Positions 40,139-53,103 of a stretch of DNA of 64,000 bases are shown one piece after another (within the stretch, counting starts at the first letter, position 1; each line of letters begins with the position of its first letter). The notes beneath the pieces were generated by a model. That model saw nothing but the letters and a program-made list of their open reading frames with translations. It had not been told where the DNA came from and made no database searches. The stretch is from an uncultured Aquimarina sp. (GTDB lineage: Bacteria > Bacteroidota > Bacteroidia > Flavobacteriales > Flavobacteriaceae). Made by a program: the position numbers and the translations under genes. The stretch spans positions 487,576-551,575 of the forward strand of contig CANMSL010000003.1 in the NCBI GenBank assembly GCA_947500505.1, written 5' to 3'.

Positions 40139-40870
40139 CTAATACAATAATTTCACCTCTTTTAGGTCAAAACTTTGTATTGCTTCATCCTCTAAAAGGA
40201 CCTGCAGTTTACCTGATGAGGTTATATTTTTTATAATACCCACAAAAGCATCACCCTTTATATCTAGAAATGTAGAGGGTTTATTTTTTCTAAAAAGTAC
40301 TGATTCATATTCTTCTTTCAAGCATTTAAAATTTGCAGTATTAAGCAAAGAAATTCGATATTCTAACTTTTTTAATAATATTGATAACACTTCGTTTAAA
40401 TCAAAACTTTTGCCTAATATTTGTTTTAGGGATCCCGCCTGCGGAAGATTGTCAAAACTTTGTTGATTAATATTTAGTCCGACACCTATGATTGCACCAA
40501 ACAAACTGCCATTATTAACAATATTTTCAATAAGTATTCCACATATTTTGGACCTGTCTGACAGAATGTCGTTTGGCCATTTTATAGATAATTTGGGGAC
40601 CATAAAGGTGTTTAAAGTATCATAAACAGCCAGAGAAACTGTCATAGACATATAGAATTGATCTGCAATATTAATTTCATTAATTGGCATAAACACACTA
40701 CAGGTAAGGTTTTCTCCGGGATTACTCTTCCAGATTGTTCCCATTCTTCCTTTACCTTTCAGTTGCCCTTTTGCTACCACACAAACTGGTTTTGTTAATT
40801 GTTTTTCACGGTTCATATCCCTGAGAAAACTATTTGTAGAGTCAATGGCATCAACTTTGATTATATCCAT
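40139..40870 (-). CDS. birA: Biotin--[acetyl-CoA-carboxylase] ligase
   Basis: IDSTNSFL, GKGRMGTIWKSNPGENLTCSVF, KWPNDILSDRSKICGILIE, GVGLNIN. Confidence 0.95.
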   Translation of the reverse strand: MDIIKVDAIDSTNSFLRDMNREKQLTKPVCVVAKGQLKGKGRMGTIWKSNPGENLTCSVFMPINEINIADQFYMSMTVSLAVYDTLNTFMVPKLSIKWPNDILSDRSKICGILIENIVNNGSLFGAIIGVGLNINQQSFDNLPQAGSLKQILGKSFDLNEVLSILLKKLEYRISLLNTANFKCLKEEYESVLFRKNKPSTFLDIKGDAFVGIIKNITSSGKLQVLLEDEAIQSFDLKEVKLLY

Positions 40871-40961
40871 AAAAAAACGATGTGAAAGTTTTTACAAATG
40901 TCTGCAAATACAAACAGTAAAACCATAAAAAGTAATAACTTTACACAAATTAAAAAAATGC

Positions 40962-41333
40962 ATGATTAAAAAAGAAATCGGTACTGATCAATTAATAACT
41001 CAAATCATCAAAGGTATTGAAGAAGTAAAGGGTAATGACATTAGTATATTAGATTTAAGAGAAATTGAAAATACAGTTTGTAATTATTTTGTTATTTGTA
41101 ATGGAACCTCCAATACTCAAGTAAATGCCATTGTTAATTCCATCCAAAAAACGGTTAGCAAATCACTAAAAGACAAACCCTGGCACATAGAAGGAAGTGA
41201 AAATGCAGAATGGGTACTAATTGATTATGTAAATGTAGTTGTGCACGTTTTCCAAAAACAAATCAGAGAATTTTATGATATTGAAGGATTATGGGGAGAT
41301 GCGAAAACAACAACTATCGAAACAAACTATTAA
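40962..41333 (+). CDS. rsfS: Ribosome silencing factor
   Basis: ISILDLREIENTVCNYFVICNGTSNTQV, WVLIDYVNVVVHVFQKQIREFYDIEGLWGDA. Confidence 0.97.
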   Translation: MIKKEIGTDQLITQIIKGIEEVKGNDISILDLREIENTVCNYFVICNGTSNTQVNAIVNSIQKTVSKSLKDKPWHIEGSENAEWVLIDYVNVVVHVFQKQIREFYDIEGLWGDAKTTTIETNY

Positions 41334-41344
41334 AAAAAGCATAA

Positions 41345-43291
<1,947 letters not shown>

Positions 43292-43321
43292 TGTATAACT
43301 GTGATTTTTACTAGTAAATTA

Positions 43322-43362
43322 AAAAAATCTTAATCTAATGGAATATTAGGTTAAGATTTTTT
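43322..43362 (+). terminator. Rho-independent terminator after ftsH
   Basis: AAAAATCTTAATCTAAT-ggaat-ATTAGGTTAAGATTTTTTT. Confidence 0.85.
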
Positions 43363-43370
43363 TATCTTTG
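43363..43370 (+). promoter_or_regulatory. Candidate -7 element TATCTTTG directly behind ftsH terminator
   Basis: TAnnTTTG match; about 40 nt upstream of ATG 43410. Confidence 0.55.
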
Positions 43371-43409
43371 AGAGTATTGTTAACCCGTAATCCCCGATCG
43401 AATCTAAAA

Positions 43410-44021
43410 ATGAGTCTATTTAGAAGAATATTTTCCTCAAAATCTAAATCAGACCAAAAGAGCAAGGAACGTCACGCTGAAGATCGCAGTAAATACATGC
43501 CAGAAATCAATCTTCCGGTTGATGAAAGCTTTATGATTAATTTCAAAAGAAATGGTGGTAAATTTTTATACTGTGATAATGAAGATGAAGTACTTGATTC
43601 TTTTGATAAAATTCTATTAGAGAATGATTGGTATGAAAAAGACGTGTGCTGTTTCGATATGAGTTTAACACATAAATTTTCAGGTTTTAACCTTAACTTT
43701 ATTAAAAAGTCTCCCGCATCCTTCTTTTTTGCGACTTGCGAATATCTTATTGCTGATAGCGGAGCTATCCTCATCTCTTCTAATCAATTAAGAGAAAAAA
43801 AACTAACCGAGCTACCCGATGACTTTATCATATTAGCATCTACAAGCCAACTAGTTAGTAGTATTGGGGAAGGATTAAAAGGAATTAAAGAAAAAAACAA
43901 AAATTCTATTCCATCGAATATTACTACCATTAAAAATTTCGAACCACAAAAAGAAAAAGACTTCTTAAGTTACGGAAGTAGCTCAAAAAATCTATATTTG
44001 CTGCTGCTGGAAGATTTATAA
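43410..44021 (+). CDS. LUD (LutC/YkgG-like) domain protein
   Basis: FFATCEYLIADSGAILISSNQ, FIILASTSQLVSSIGEGL; ATG 43410 preferred. Confidence 0.8.
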   Translation: MSLFRRIFSSKSKSDQKSKERHAEDRSKYMPEINLPVDESFMINFKRNGGKFLYCDNEDEVLDSFDKILLENDWYEKDVCCFDMSLTHKFSGFNLNFIKKSPASFFFATCEYLIADSGAILISSNQLREKKLTELPDDFIILASTSQLVSSIGEGLKGIKEKNKNSIPSNITTIKNFEPQKEKDFLSYGSSSKNLYLLLLEDL

Positions 44022-44022
44022 T

Positions 44023-44832
44023 ATGAAGGAAATACTTACAAGGTCTTTATCGGGGTTTTTATACATCTCGGTATTATTGATTTCTATATTTATCTCTAAA
44101 TATACCTTCATCGGAATATTTGTAATCTTTGGTTTTATTTGTATTTATGAATTTCAAAAATTAATTCATTTAAAAAAAGCTTGGTTATATCTTGTCTTTA
44201 TTGGATTTATTCTCCTATTCCATATTCCAAATTTTCAAGTTCCGCCATCAGTAACTTTAATCATTTTAGGGCTTACTATAATGACGCAGTCTTTTTTAAT
44301 CCGAGACTTAATCACTATTAGAATAATCCCCATGTATGAGAAAAGAAAATACCGCACTAGTATATTCTATATGATTACCTCTGTTGTATTTCTAACACTG
44401 ATACCTTCTTATAATAGTGAATACAATCCCGTGATGATTGCCGGACCTCTCTTGATGATCTGGACCAATGATACATTTGCTTATTTAGTTGGCAAAAATT
44501 TTGGAAAACATAAACTATTAGAACGTATATCACCAAAAAAGACTATCGAAGGGTTCGCAGGTGGTTTTTTATTTACATTACTTGCGGGTTACATAATAGC
44601 TGTTTATTCTAACACTCTATCACCTATTATTTGGTTGATTATAAGTATAATTATAAGTATTTTTGGTACACTGGGAGATCTTATACAATCCAAGTTTAAA
44701 AGGCAAGCAGGTGTAAAAGATAGCGGATCTATTATGCCGGGACACGGTGGGATTTTTGACCGTTTAGATAGTATTATATTTGCCAGTCCGTTTTTATATG
44801 CATTTTTACAAATTTTAGAGTATGTTCCATAA
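44023..44832 (+). CDS. cdsA: Phosphatidate cytidylyltransferase
   Basis: NDTFAYLVGKNFGKHKLLERISPKKTIEGFAGG; LGDLIQSKFKRQAGVKDSGSIMPGHGGIFDRLDS. Confidence 0.97.
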   Translation: MKEILTRSLSGFLYISVLLISIFISKYTFIGIFVIFGFICIYEFQKLIHLKKAWLYLVFIGFILLFHIPNFQVPPSVTLIILGLTIMTQSFLIRDLITIRIIPMYEKRKYRTSIFYMITSVVFLTLIPSYNSEYNPVMIAGPLLMIWTNDTFAYLVGKNFGKHKLLERISPKKTIEGFAGGFLFTLLAGYIIAVYSNTLSPIIWLIISIIISIFGTLGDLIQSKFKRQAGVKDSGSIMPGHGGIFDRLDSIIFASPFLYAFLQILEYVP

Positions 44833-45469
44833 AGAAGGTTATAAAATTATATCAGTAGCAATAGTGCTTTTTCTAGGTATTAATGCAGCATCCTATGTAG
44901 CAATTCAGGTTGATGAATGGATCATAGCAATATTTTCTGTGACATTAATCTTTTTAATACTAATATTACAATTTTTCAGGAATCCTAAAAGACATACCGA
45001 AATCAATGATACTACTATCGTTGCCCCTGTGGATGGTAAAGTAGTGGTAATTGAAGAGGTATTCGAAAAAGAATATTTTAAGGAAAACAGGCTACAGGTT
45101 TCTATTTTCATGTCACCTGTGAATGTTCACGTAACCAGACACCCGATTAACGGAGAGGTAGTTCTAAGCAAATACCATCCGGGTAAATATCTGGTTGCCT
45201 GGCACCCTAAGGCTTCTGAAGAAAATGAAAGAACAACGGTAGTGATAAAGAATAATTCTGTTGAAATACTTTATAGACAAATTGCCGGTGCATTAGCAAA
45301 AAGAATTGTAAATTATGCTAAGGAAGGTGAAAAAGTAATCCAAGGTTCTGATAGTGGTTTTATCAAGTTTGGTTCCAGAGTGGATGTTTTTTTACCTATC
45401 GGAACGGATCTTAATGTGTCTTTAAACCAAAAAGTTAAAGGAGGAGAAAGTATTATCGCGAATGTCTAG
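44822..45469 (+). CDS. psd: Phosphatidylserine decarboxylase family protein
   Basis: VAPVDGKVVVIEE, FMSPVNVHVTRHPINGEV, SGFIKFGSRVDVFLP. Confidence 0.95.
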   Translation: MFHKEGYKIISVAIVLFLGINAASYVAIQVDEWIIAIFSVTLIFLILILQFFRNPKRHTEINDTTIVAPVDGKVVVIEEVFEKEYFKENRLQVSIFMSPVNVHVTRHPINGEVVLSKYHPGKYLVAWHPKASEENERTTVVIKNNSVEILYRQIAGALAKRIVNYAKEGEKVIQGSDSGFIKFGSRVDVFLPIGTDLNVSLNQKVKGGESIIANV

Positions 45470-45471
45470 CT

Positions 45472-45741
45472 ATGACCAACGAGGAATTAAATATCGCTTT
45501 CCAAAAAGCCTTTGAGAAGGCTAGCAATACTCAAGTAGAATTGCCTCCCGATGTGATGTTACATTTCTACGCATATTATAAGCAAGCTACTCATACAGAA
45601 GGGTTTTATACTCCGTCGGGAAATAGTGAGTTAAGAAATGCATTTAAACTCAATGCGCTTTTTCAGGTAAAAAACCTTACTCCAAAAGAAGCTAAATTAA
45701 AATATATAGAATTGGTAAATAAATATATTAACGATATATAA
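45472..45741 (+). CDS. Acyl-CoA-binding protein
   Basis: FQKAFEKASNTQVELPPDVMLHFYAYYKQAT...ACBP fold signature. Confidence 0.9.
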   Translation: MTNEELNIAFQKAFEKASNTQVELPPDVMLHFYAYYKQATHTEGFYTPSGNSELRNAFKLNALFQVKNLTPKEAKLKYIELVNKYINDI

Positions 45742-45780
45742 AAAGAGCTCTTTGACTTTCAGAATCAAAGAGCTCTTTTT
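45741..45780. terminator. Bidirectional rho-independent terminator between ACBP gene and valS
   Basis: Perfect 15-bp stem AAAAGAGCTCTTTGA-ctttcagaa-TCAAAGAGCTCTTTT. Confidence 0.92.
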
Positions 45781-45799
45781 ATGATGTCCTCTACACACA

Positions 45800-48433
45800 T
45801 TAGTGTAAACTAGAAAGACTGGATTTTAGCGTTGCTATTTTTGCTTCGGCATCCGCTTCTTTCTTACGTTCATTAGCAATAACCTGTTCTGGTGCATTAT
45901 TAACAAAACGTTCGTTCTGAAGTTTTTTCTGAACTGACTTTAGAAACCCTTCGGTATACGTTAGTTCTTCTGTAAGTTTCTTAATCTCATCTTCTACATT
46001 GAGTGCACCCGAAACAGGAATGAAATACTCATTAGATTTCACTCTGAAGGAAAGTGCCCCGTCCACTTTATCATCTACATAGGTTAAAGAAGAAACATTA
46101 CCTAGTTTGCTTATAACCGGATTAAAAGTATCAGGCGTATTTTCATTATTTAGTATCGAAAGTTCTATCGTTTCCTTAAATGATATATTCTTTTCTTTAC
46201 GAATTGTTCTAATTCCTGAAATTACATCTGCAGCAACTTCAAATTCATTGATTAGGTTCTCATCAATTGAAGTCGTCTTTGCCCAACTGGATATAATCAA
46301 AGCTTCTTCTGGAGTTCTTTTAGTAATATCTTGCCAGATCTCTTCGGAAATAAAAGGCACAAAAGGATGTACGATTTTCAGAGTATCTTCTAATATTTCA
46401 ATTATCTGCCCATACGTTTTTGAATCAATCGGACTTTGATATGCCGGTTTAATCATTTCTAATAACCAACCGCTAAAATCATCCCTTACTAACTTATACG
46501 TCATCATCAAGGCGTCACTGATTCGATACTTAGAGTAAGCATCTTCTAACTCTGTTAATGCTTTCTGAAACTTAGATCGATACCACTCTATTGCAATCTT
46601 CGAGGACTTTGGTTGCTCGATACTAGAATCTATTTCCCATCCACTGATAAGATTATAGGAGTTATAGATTTTATTTACAAACGATTTCCTTCCCTGATCA
46701 CAAAGATCTTCATCAAACATCAAATCATTACCTGCCGATGCACTTAGCAATAATCCTACTCGTACACCATCTGCTCCATATTTTTCTATTAATTTTAATG
46801 CATCAGGAGAGTTCCCTAATTGTTTAGACATCTTTCTCCTTTGCTTATCTCTCACAATACCTGTAAAATAAACGTTGGAAAAAGGCTTCTCTCCTCTATA
46901 ATGATATCCAGCTACAATCATTCTTGCCACCCAGAAAAAGATAATATCTGGACCCGTTACCAAATCGTTTGTTGGATAATAATAATTAATTTCTTTATTA
47001 TCTGGTTCTAAAATACCATTGAACACACTCATTGGCCATAACCAGGAAGAAAACCAGGTATCTAAAGCATCCGGATCTTGTCTCAGATCAACATTAGAAA
47101 GATCCTTATTACCAGTTTTTTCTTTTGCCAAAACTAGCGCTTCCTCCCTATTTTCTGCCACCACGAAATCATCTTTACTATCACCATAAAAATAGGCCGG
47201 AATTTGGTGTCCCCACCATAGCTGACGGGATATATTCCAATCTCTCACATTTTCCATCCAGTGACGATAGGTGTTTATGAACTTTTCAGGAACCAGATTT
47301 ACATCTTTTTCCAAAACTGCATCCAGAGCAGGTTTTGCTAAATCCTCCATCTTCAAAAACCATTGATCGCTCAATTTTGGTTCTATTATCGCTTTAGTTC
47401 GCTCGCTTGTACCTACTTTATTTAGATGGGTTTCTGTTTTTTCCAGAACCCCCAAGTCTTCTAATTCTTTTAAAATCTCTTTTCTTACCACAAATCGATC
47501 TTTACCTTCATAATGCAATCCATAAGAATTTAATGTAGCGTCATCGTTAAAGATGTCAATTACTTCTAATTTATATTTATCACCTAAAACCTTGTCATTT
47601 TGGTCATGTGCCGGCGTTACTTTAAGACATCCGGTACCGAATTCCATATCTACATATTCATCTTCAATAATTGGAATTTCTCTATTAGCGATTGGCACTA
47701 TTGCTTTTTTTCCTTTTAGATGTGCAAAGCGATCATCATTCGGATTGATACAAATTGCTGTATCACCCATAATGGTTTCTGGACGTGTTGTCGCTATGGT
47801 TAACGTATCACTGCTTCCTTCTATAGCATATTTTAAATAATAAAGATTTCCTTGTTTTTCTTCATAAATTACCTCCTCATCAGACAACGTAGTCTTAGCT
47901 TCCGGGTCCCAATTAACCATGCGGTATCCTCTATAAATAAGACCTTTATTATATAAATCAACAAAGACTTTAATTACAGAAGCAGACAAGTTGTCATCCA
48001 TGGTAAACGCAGTACGCTCCCAATCGCAAGATGCGCCCAGTTTTTTAAGTTGCTCCAATATTATTCCACCATGTTTATGGGTCCATTCCCAAGCATGATT
48101 CAAAAACTCTTCACGAGAAAGGCTAGTTTTATCAATCCCTTGTTCCTTTAGCTTTGCAACTACTTTAGCCTCGGTGGCAATAGAAGCGTGATCAGTACCT
48201 GGAACCCAACAGGCATTATACCCTTTAAGACGGGCTCTTCTAATCAATACATCCTGTATCGTATTATTTAGCATATGCCCCATATGTAAAACACCTGTTA
48301 CATTTGGTGGGGGAATAACAATAGTATATGCCTCTCTTTCATCGACTTCAGAATGAAAATAATTATTTTCCATCCAGTAGCTATACCACTTATCTTCTAT
48401 TGATTTTGCATCATATTTTCCTGCTAAAGCCAT
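45800..48433 (-). CDS. valS: Valyl-tRNA synthetase
   Basis: [33 protein letters not shown]-terminal coiled coil; ATG 48433 preferred. Confidence 0.98.
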   Translation of the reverse strand: MALAGKYDAKSIEDKWYSYWMENNYFHSEVDEREAYTIVIPPPNVTGVLHMGHMLNNTIQDVLIRRARLKGYNACWVPGTDHASIATEAKVVAKLKEQGIDKTSLSREEFLNHAWEWTHKHGGIILEQLKKLGASCDWERTAFTMDDNLSASVIKVFVDLYNKGLIYRGYRMVNWDPEAKTTLSDEEVIYEEKQGNLYYLKYAIEGSSDTLTIATTRPETIMGDTAICINPNDDRFAHLKGKKAIVPIANREIPIIEDEYVDMEFGTGCLKVTPAHDQNDKVLGDKYKLEVIDIFNDDATLNSYGLHYEGKDRFVVRKEILKELEDLGVLEKTETHLNKVGTSERTKAIIEPKLSDQWFLKMEDLAKPALDAVLEKDVNLVPEKFINTYRHWMENVRDWNISRQLWWGHQIPAYFYGDSKDDFVVAENREEALVLAKEKTGNKDLSNVDLRQDPDALDTWFSSWLWPMSVFNGILEPDNKEINYYYPTNDLVTGPDIIFFWVARMIVAGYHYRGEKPFSNVYFTGIVRDKQRRKMSKQLGNSPDALKLIEKYGADGVRVGLLLSASAGNDLMFDEDLCDQGRKSFVNKIYNSYNLISGWEIDSSIEQPKSSKIAIEWYRSKFQKALTELEDAYSKYRISDALMMTYKLVRDDFSGWLLEMIKPAYQSPIDSKTYGQIIEILEDTLKIVHPFVPFISEEIWQDITKRTPEEALIISSWAKTTSIDENLINEFEVAADVISGIRTIRKEKNISFKETIELSILNNENTPDTFNPVISKLGNVSSLTYVDDKVDGALSFRVKSNEYFIPVSGALNVEDEIKKLTEELTYTEGFLKSVQKKLQNERFVNNAPEQVIANERKKEADAEAKIATLKSSLSSLH

Positions 48434-48463
48434 AGTTTGGTCTGATTTTTGGAATTTAGAGTG

Positions 48464-48471
48464 CAAAAGTA
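48464..48471 (-). promoter_or_regulatory. Candidate -7 element of valS
   Basis: Minus strand TACTTTTG. Confidence 0.45.
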
Positions 48472-48559
48472 ATTATTATATACGACAACGTGAAAGTCTT
48501 TAGCAATTTTGAAGTTGGATAAAAAGTAACTACTTTTACACATTATAAAAACCTACGTT

Positions 48560-48964
48560 ATGAAAAATGTAATAATGATTTTATTTATTGGTTTTCTGGG
48601 AATTACCCTAAATGCTCAGGACACAAAAGCAAAAATCGAATTTAAAACAGATGTGATCGATTACGGGGAAATTACCAAAGGTAGTGATGGTGTTCGCCAG
48701 TTTGAGTTCACAAATACGGGAAATGCTCCGTTGATCATCTCTAGAGTGTACTCCAGTTGTGGATGTACCATACCTAAAAAACCTGAAGACCCGATCGCTC
48801 CGGGAGCGACAGGAATCATTGAAGTAAAATATGATACCAAAAGAGTTGGACCAATACGTAAGACTATTTCAGTTTATTCTAATGCAGAGGAATCTACCAA
48901 AGCTATCAAGATTAAAGGAACTGTAATAGATGATACAAAAAGTGTTCTGGAGAAAAAAAATTAA
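48560..48964 (+). CDS. DUF1573 secreted protein
   Basis: Signal peptide; VIDYGEITKGSDGVRQFEFTNTGNAPLIISRVYSSCGCTIPKKP. Confidence 0.95.
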   Translation: MKNVIMILFIGFLGITLNAQDTKAKIEFKTDVIDYGEITKGSDGVRQFEFTNTGNAPLIISRVYSSCGCTIPKKPEDPIAPGATGIIEVKYDTKRVGPIRKTISVYSNAEESTKAIKIKGTVIDDTKSVLEKKN

Positions 48965-48986
48965 GAATAGATTCAAAATTATTTAG

Positions 48987-49019
48987 AAAAGGTTTTACGT
49001 TGACTCGTAAAACCTTTTT
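48987..49019 (+). terminator. Rho-independent terminator after DUF1573 gene
   Basis: AAAAGGTTTTACG-ttgact-CGTAAAACCTTTTT. Confidence 0.9.
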
Positions 49020-49198
49020 ATATTATTATTCACACATAAAAAATGTTTAAGAGCGGCTGCATCACTTCAAGTATAATTCTTTAACCATTTAGTCTCAAGA
49101 ACCACTTTTAACTATCAACTTTACTGTTTTCATTACATCAAAGTAGATATTTCATTCTCTTCTCCGATTGACGACAATATTATGTTTCATTACTCACA

Positions 49199-50578
49199 TT
49201 AAATCACCTTTTTTAGAATGAATGAGAATTTTAATTTTATACCCAGACGCTCGATTTTCAAAGTGATTTTTTTTCCTACTTCTGAGTAAAACAAATCATT
49301 TAAATCCGAAAGTTTATAAAGATGAGACTTACGACCATTAATCTCTAAGACCTTGTCCCCTTTAAGTAATCCAGCCAATGCTGCCGGTGAGTCAGGTCTG
49401 ACTTCAGTAATTTTGTATTCTGGTTGTAGTGAGTACACAAAAGTACTCGCATCAGCTCTATACACCTCATTAGAAATTTTACCTTGATCTTTTGTTATAA
49501 AATCTAAAGACGGGCGAGAGCCTGTTTTACGAATGTTATAGTCCTTAGCTACTCTTACACCACTATGCTGAATAGTAAGACCACTCATATTGTAAAAAAA
49601 GGGCTTGCTAAAAAAATTATTTTTCTTGAAAGTTATCTTTCTATTTGGATAATCAACGATTAAATTAAATCTTCTTAAAACACTACCCCCTAGAGATCCT
49701 TGACGCTCTTTTAGCGAAATCCCTTGTATATATAAAGAATCAGGAAAAGAAGCTGTAACTTCTTTCATCTCAAAATCTCCGATATACAAACCATCAACTT
49801 TTGTTTTTTTTCCATATATCTCTCCGTTAAAACCTTTCCCTAAGAAATCATCAAAAGAATCAGCCGGAACTTTTATATTAGTATCAGAGTTTTCGAATAG
49901 CCATAGTGCAGAACTAGATCCGGAATCAATTAACAGATTAATATCTATGAGTCCCTTATTGGTTTTATATTGAGCTTTTACCATAGGTCTTCTTCTCCCA
50001 TCATTAAGATTTAAATCCGTTTGATAACATTTCTTACAATCTTTATATTTATAGGACTTAGGATCGTATACTTTAATAGTCTCTTTTGAATAATTAATAT
50101 TTAAAATAAACTTTCTAAAAAAGTCGTAGCCTATAATACCGTGAACCGGAAATCCCATTAATGGTGAAAAGTTCATAGATTCATCAAAAATCATATACAC
50201 TGTATGGTCTTCACTGTATGCGCCCCCTATTTTTAAAAAATTATTTGTAGATTTTATCGCTTCTGCAGGTTCTTCATTACCTAATCCCCTAAGATAAATT
50301 TTAGAAGCATTTTTTAATTCCAGGGATTCTCTTTTATCGATACTAAAAAGAATTGTAGTTCCGACTCCAGAATCTAAAATAAAAGATAATGGAACACCAT
50401 TAAGTTCCACAGGTATAATAATAAGATTATTAGCTAATTCAAACTTAATTCTGTCACTAGTTACTCCCTTCGGTAATTTAAAACCTTCTTGTGCATTTGA
50501 AGTACATGATACAAGTAAAAATAGAATTAGGGCTTTCTTTTTAAGAAAATGATAAAAATCCAAGTACAAAATCTCCAT
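49199..50578 (-). CDS. Retropepsin-like aspartyl protease with C-terminal PDZ domain
   Basis: SFILDSGVGTTILF and INLLIDSGSSSALWLF; PDZ-like SPAALAGLLKGDKVLEING. Confidence 0.9.
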   Translation of the reverse strand: MEILYLDFYHFLKKKALILFLLVSCTSNAQEGFKLPKGVTSDRIKFELANNLIIIPVELNGVPLSFILDSGVGTTILFSIDKRESLELKNASKIYLRGLGNEEPAEAIKSTNNFLKIGGAYSEDHTVYMIFDESMNFSPLMGFPVHGIIGYDFFRKFILNINYSKETIKVYDPKSYKYKDCKKCYQTDLNLNDGRRRPMVKAQYKTNKGLIDINLLIDSGSSSALWLFENSDTNIKVPADSFDDFLGKGFNGEIYGKKTKVDGLYIGDFEMKEVTASFPDSLYIQGISLKERQGSLGGSVLRRFNLIVDYPNRKITFKKNNFFSKPFFYNMSGLTIQHSGVRVAKDYNIRKTGSRPSLDFITKDQGKISNEVYRADASTFVYSLQPEYKITEVRPDSPAALAGLLKGDKVLEINGRKSHLYKLSDLNDLFYSEVGKKITLKIERLGIKLKFSFILKKVI

Positions 50579-50683
50579 TCCACTAAATATAGAAAAATAC
50601 TTGAAAAATCATGATAATAATTAACTTAAATCCTAAATAATTTAAGAAATTTACCGCTATTTTGCGTTACAAAACTAAAAAAG

Positions 50684-51913
50684 ATGCCTGTAATATCAAG
50701 TAAAGGTAAGGCGATGCCCGAATCACCGATTCGCAAACTAGCTCCTTTTGCAGAAAAAGCTGCAAAAGAAGGAAAACATATTTTCCATCTTAATATCGGG
50801 CAACCCGATATAAAAACACCGGATGTAGCTCTGGAAGCAGTAAGAAACCATAAGTTGGATGTTCTCGCATACAGTCACTCTGCAGGTTTTGAGAGTTTTA
50901 GAAAAAAATTAGCCGGTTATTATGCTACGCATGATATTACAATATCTTCTGATGATATTCTTGTTACCACAGGAGGAAGCGAAGCACTGATTTTTACTAT
51001 GGGTAGTATTACGGATCCGGGTGATGAAATTATTGTTCCCGAACCGTTTTATGCTAACTATTATAGCTTTTCGACACAATCTACTGTTACCGTTGTACCA
51101 GTTATTTCTAAGATTGATGATGGATTTGCCTTGCCTCCAATTAAGAATTTTGAGAAACTAATTACAAAAAAAACTAAAGCGATATTAATTTGTAATCCTG
51201 GTAATCCCACCGGTTACCTCTATAGTAAAGAAGAAATAAAACAGCTTGCTGAGCTAGCTATCCAATACGATTTATTTTTAATCTCGGACGAGGTTTACAG
51301 AGAGTTTGTTTATGATGATTCTGAGCATTACTCTATTTTACAGGAAAGAGCTCTTGCCAATCACGCAATAGTTGTTGACTCAGTTTCTAAAAGATACAGT
51401 ATGTGCGGAGCCAGAATAGGTTGTTTGGTTAGTAAAAACAAAAGTGTTATAGAAACTGCTATGAAATTTGCGCAAGCAAGGCTAAGTCCGCCGACTTTTG
51501 CACAAATAGCCAGTGAAGCAGCATTAGAAGCACCGGAATCTTATTATATAGAAACCGTTGCCAAGTATAAAAGAAGAAGGGACACATTAGTCGAGGGGCT
51601 TAGACAAATCCCCGGAATCAAAGTTGCTACTCCTAATGGAGCTTTTTATTGTATAGTAGAATTACCAATCAAAAATGCAGATCACTTTGCTAAATGGCTT
51701 TTGGATGAGTTCAATGTAAATAACGAAACTGTTATGTTAGCTCCGGCTTCTGGATTTTACTCTAGTCCTAATGAAGGTTTAAATCAGGTAAGAATAGCAT
51801 ATGTTTTAAACAGAAGAGATCTAAAAAAAGCAGTTGATATCCTAAAACTGGCACTTGAAAAATATACAGCTCAGGAATCATTTGTCCTTGCGGAGCAGAA
51901 TGCGAGTTTGTAA
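50684..51913 (+). CDS. PLP-dependent class I/II aminotransferase
   Basis: FHLNIGQPDIKTPD, ICNPGNPTGYLYSKEEI, DSVSKRYSMCGARIG. Confidence 0.95.
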   Translation: MPVISSKGKAMPESPIRKLAPFAEKAAKEGKHIFHLNIGQPDIKTPDVALEAVRNHKLDVLAYSHSAGFESFRKKLAGYYATHDITISSDDILVTTGGSEALIFTMGSITDPGDEIIVPEPFYANYYSFSTQSTVTVVPVISKIDDGFALPPIKNFEKLITKKTKAILICNPGNPTGYLYSKEEIKQLAELAIQYDLFLISDEVYREFVYDDSEHYSILQERALANHAIVVDSVSKRYSMCGARIGCLVSKNKSVIETAMKFAQARLSPPTFAQIASEAALEAPESYYIETVAKYKRRRDTLVEGLRQIPGIKVATPNGAFYCIVELPIKNADHFAKWLLDEFNVNNETVMLAPASGFYSSPNEGLNQVRIAYVLNRRDLKKAVDILKLALEKYTAQESFVLAEQNASL

Positions 51914-51988
51914 GACCAATTCATAGTTATATATTACAAATCTTAAAATTTAAAAAGAAAATAAAAACTAATCGAAATCCAGACTTTT

Positions 51989-53002
51989 TTGAAAATAGAA
52001 CATAATAAATCTCTTAAACAATACAACACATTTGGTATTGATGTAAAAGCAACAGAATTCATAAAAATTAATTCTGAAGAAGAGTTGTTAGAAACTCTAT
52101 CTGTTTATAAGAAAAAAAATCTGTTTATCCTCAGTGGCGGAAGCAATATGCTACTCACCAGAGATCTGGACTTTTTAGTGATGCATATTGCAATTAAGGG
52201 CATCTCTACTCATATTCAATCCAATAAATCGGTTATAGTTTCTGCTAATGCGGGAGAAAATTGGCATGACTTTGTTCAATTCTGTATTGACAATAATTTT
52301 GGAGGATTGGAGAACCTATCTTTGATCCCGGGATTTGTAGGTAGTGCTCCGATTCAAAATATTGGTGCCTATGGTGTAGAATTGAAAGATCGATTTATTA
52401 GTTGCGAAGCAATCCATATCGATACTGGAGAAAAGAGACTGTTCACAAAAGAAGACTGTAATTTTGGGTATAGAAATTCAATTTTCAAGAATGAGCTGAA
52501 GGGGACCTATATAATCTCCAAAGTTACCTTTCAATTGACTACAGAAGATCACACGTTGAACACTAGTTATGGAGCGATTGAAAATGCTTTAAAAGATAAT
52601 AATATAACTACGCCTACAATAAAAGATGTGTCTGAGGCGGTAATCTCTATTAGAAGAAGTAAATTGCCTGATCCTTCAGAGATTGGTAATAGTGGCAGCT
52701 TCTTTAAAAATCCAGTGATTTCATCAAAAGATTTTATTTTAATACAAAAATCTTATCCAGGCATCCCACATTATAAAGTAGATGAAAAGAAAATAAAAAT
52801 TCCTGCAGGGTGGCTTATTGAACAAAGTGGTTTTAAAGGAAAAAGATGGGGAGATGCCGGGGTTCACGACAAACAAGCTTTGGTTCTGGTTAACTATGAT
52901 AATGCTACAGGTCAGGAAATATTAAAACTCTCGCAAAAAATTCAGAAGACAATCAAACAAAAATTTGATATCTTATTGGAGACAGAGGTAAATATCATTT
53001 AG
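51989..53002 (+). CDS. murB: UDP-N-acetylmuramate dehydrogenase (TTG start)
   Basis: NTFGIDVKA, LSGGSNMLL, LIPGFVGSAPIQNIGAYG, GNSGSFFKNP. Confidence 0.96.
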   Translation: MKIEHNKSLKQYNTFGIDVKATEFIKINSEEELLETLSVYKKKNLFILSGGSNMLLTRDLDFLVMHIAIKGISTHIQSNKSVIVSANAGENWHDFVQFCIDNNFGGLENLSLIPGFVGSAPIQNIGAYGVELKDRFISCEAIHIDTGEKRLFTKEDCNFGYRNSIFKNELKGTYIISKVTFQLTTEDHTLNTSYGAIENALKDNNITTPTIKDVSEAVISIRRSKLPDPSEIGNSGSFFKNPVISSKDFILIQKSYPGIPHYKVDEKKIKIPAGWLIEQSGFKGKRWGDAGVHDKQALVLVNYDNATGQEILKLSQKIQKTIKQKFDILLETEVNII

Positions 53003-53071
53003 AACTTCTTGTTTTTATTTAAGGGAAATATCTAATTTGCTTTAAACCATAATTTCAGCTATTTTTCTTCG

Positions 53072-53079
53072 TATCTTTG
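53072..53079 (+). promoter_or_regulatory. Candidate -7 element TATCTTTG
   Basis: TAnnTTTG about 25 nt upstream of ATG 53104. Confidence 0.55.
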
Positions 53080-53103
53080 CATTAATTTTTACAGAATTAT
53101 ATT

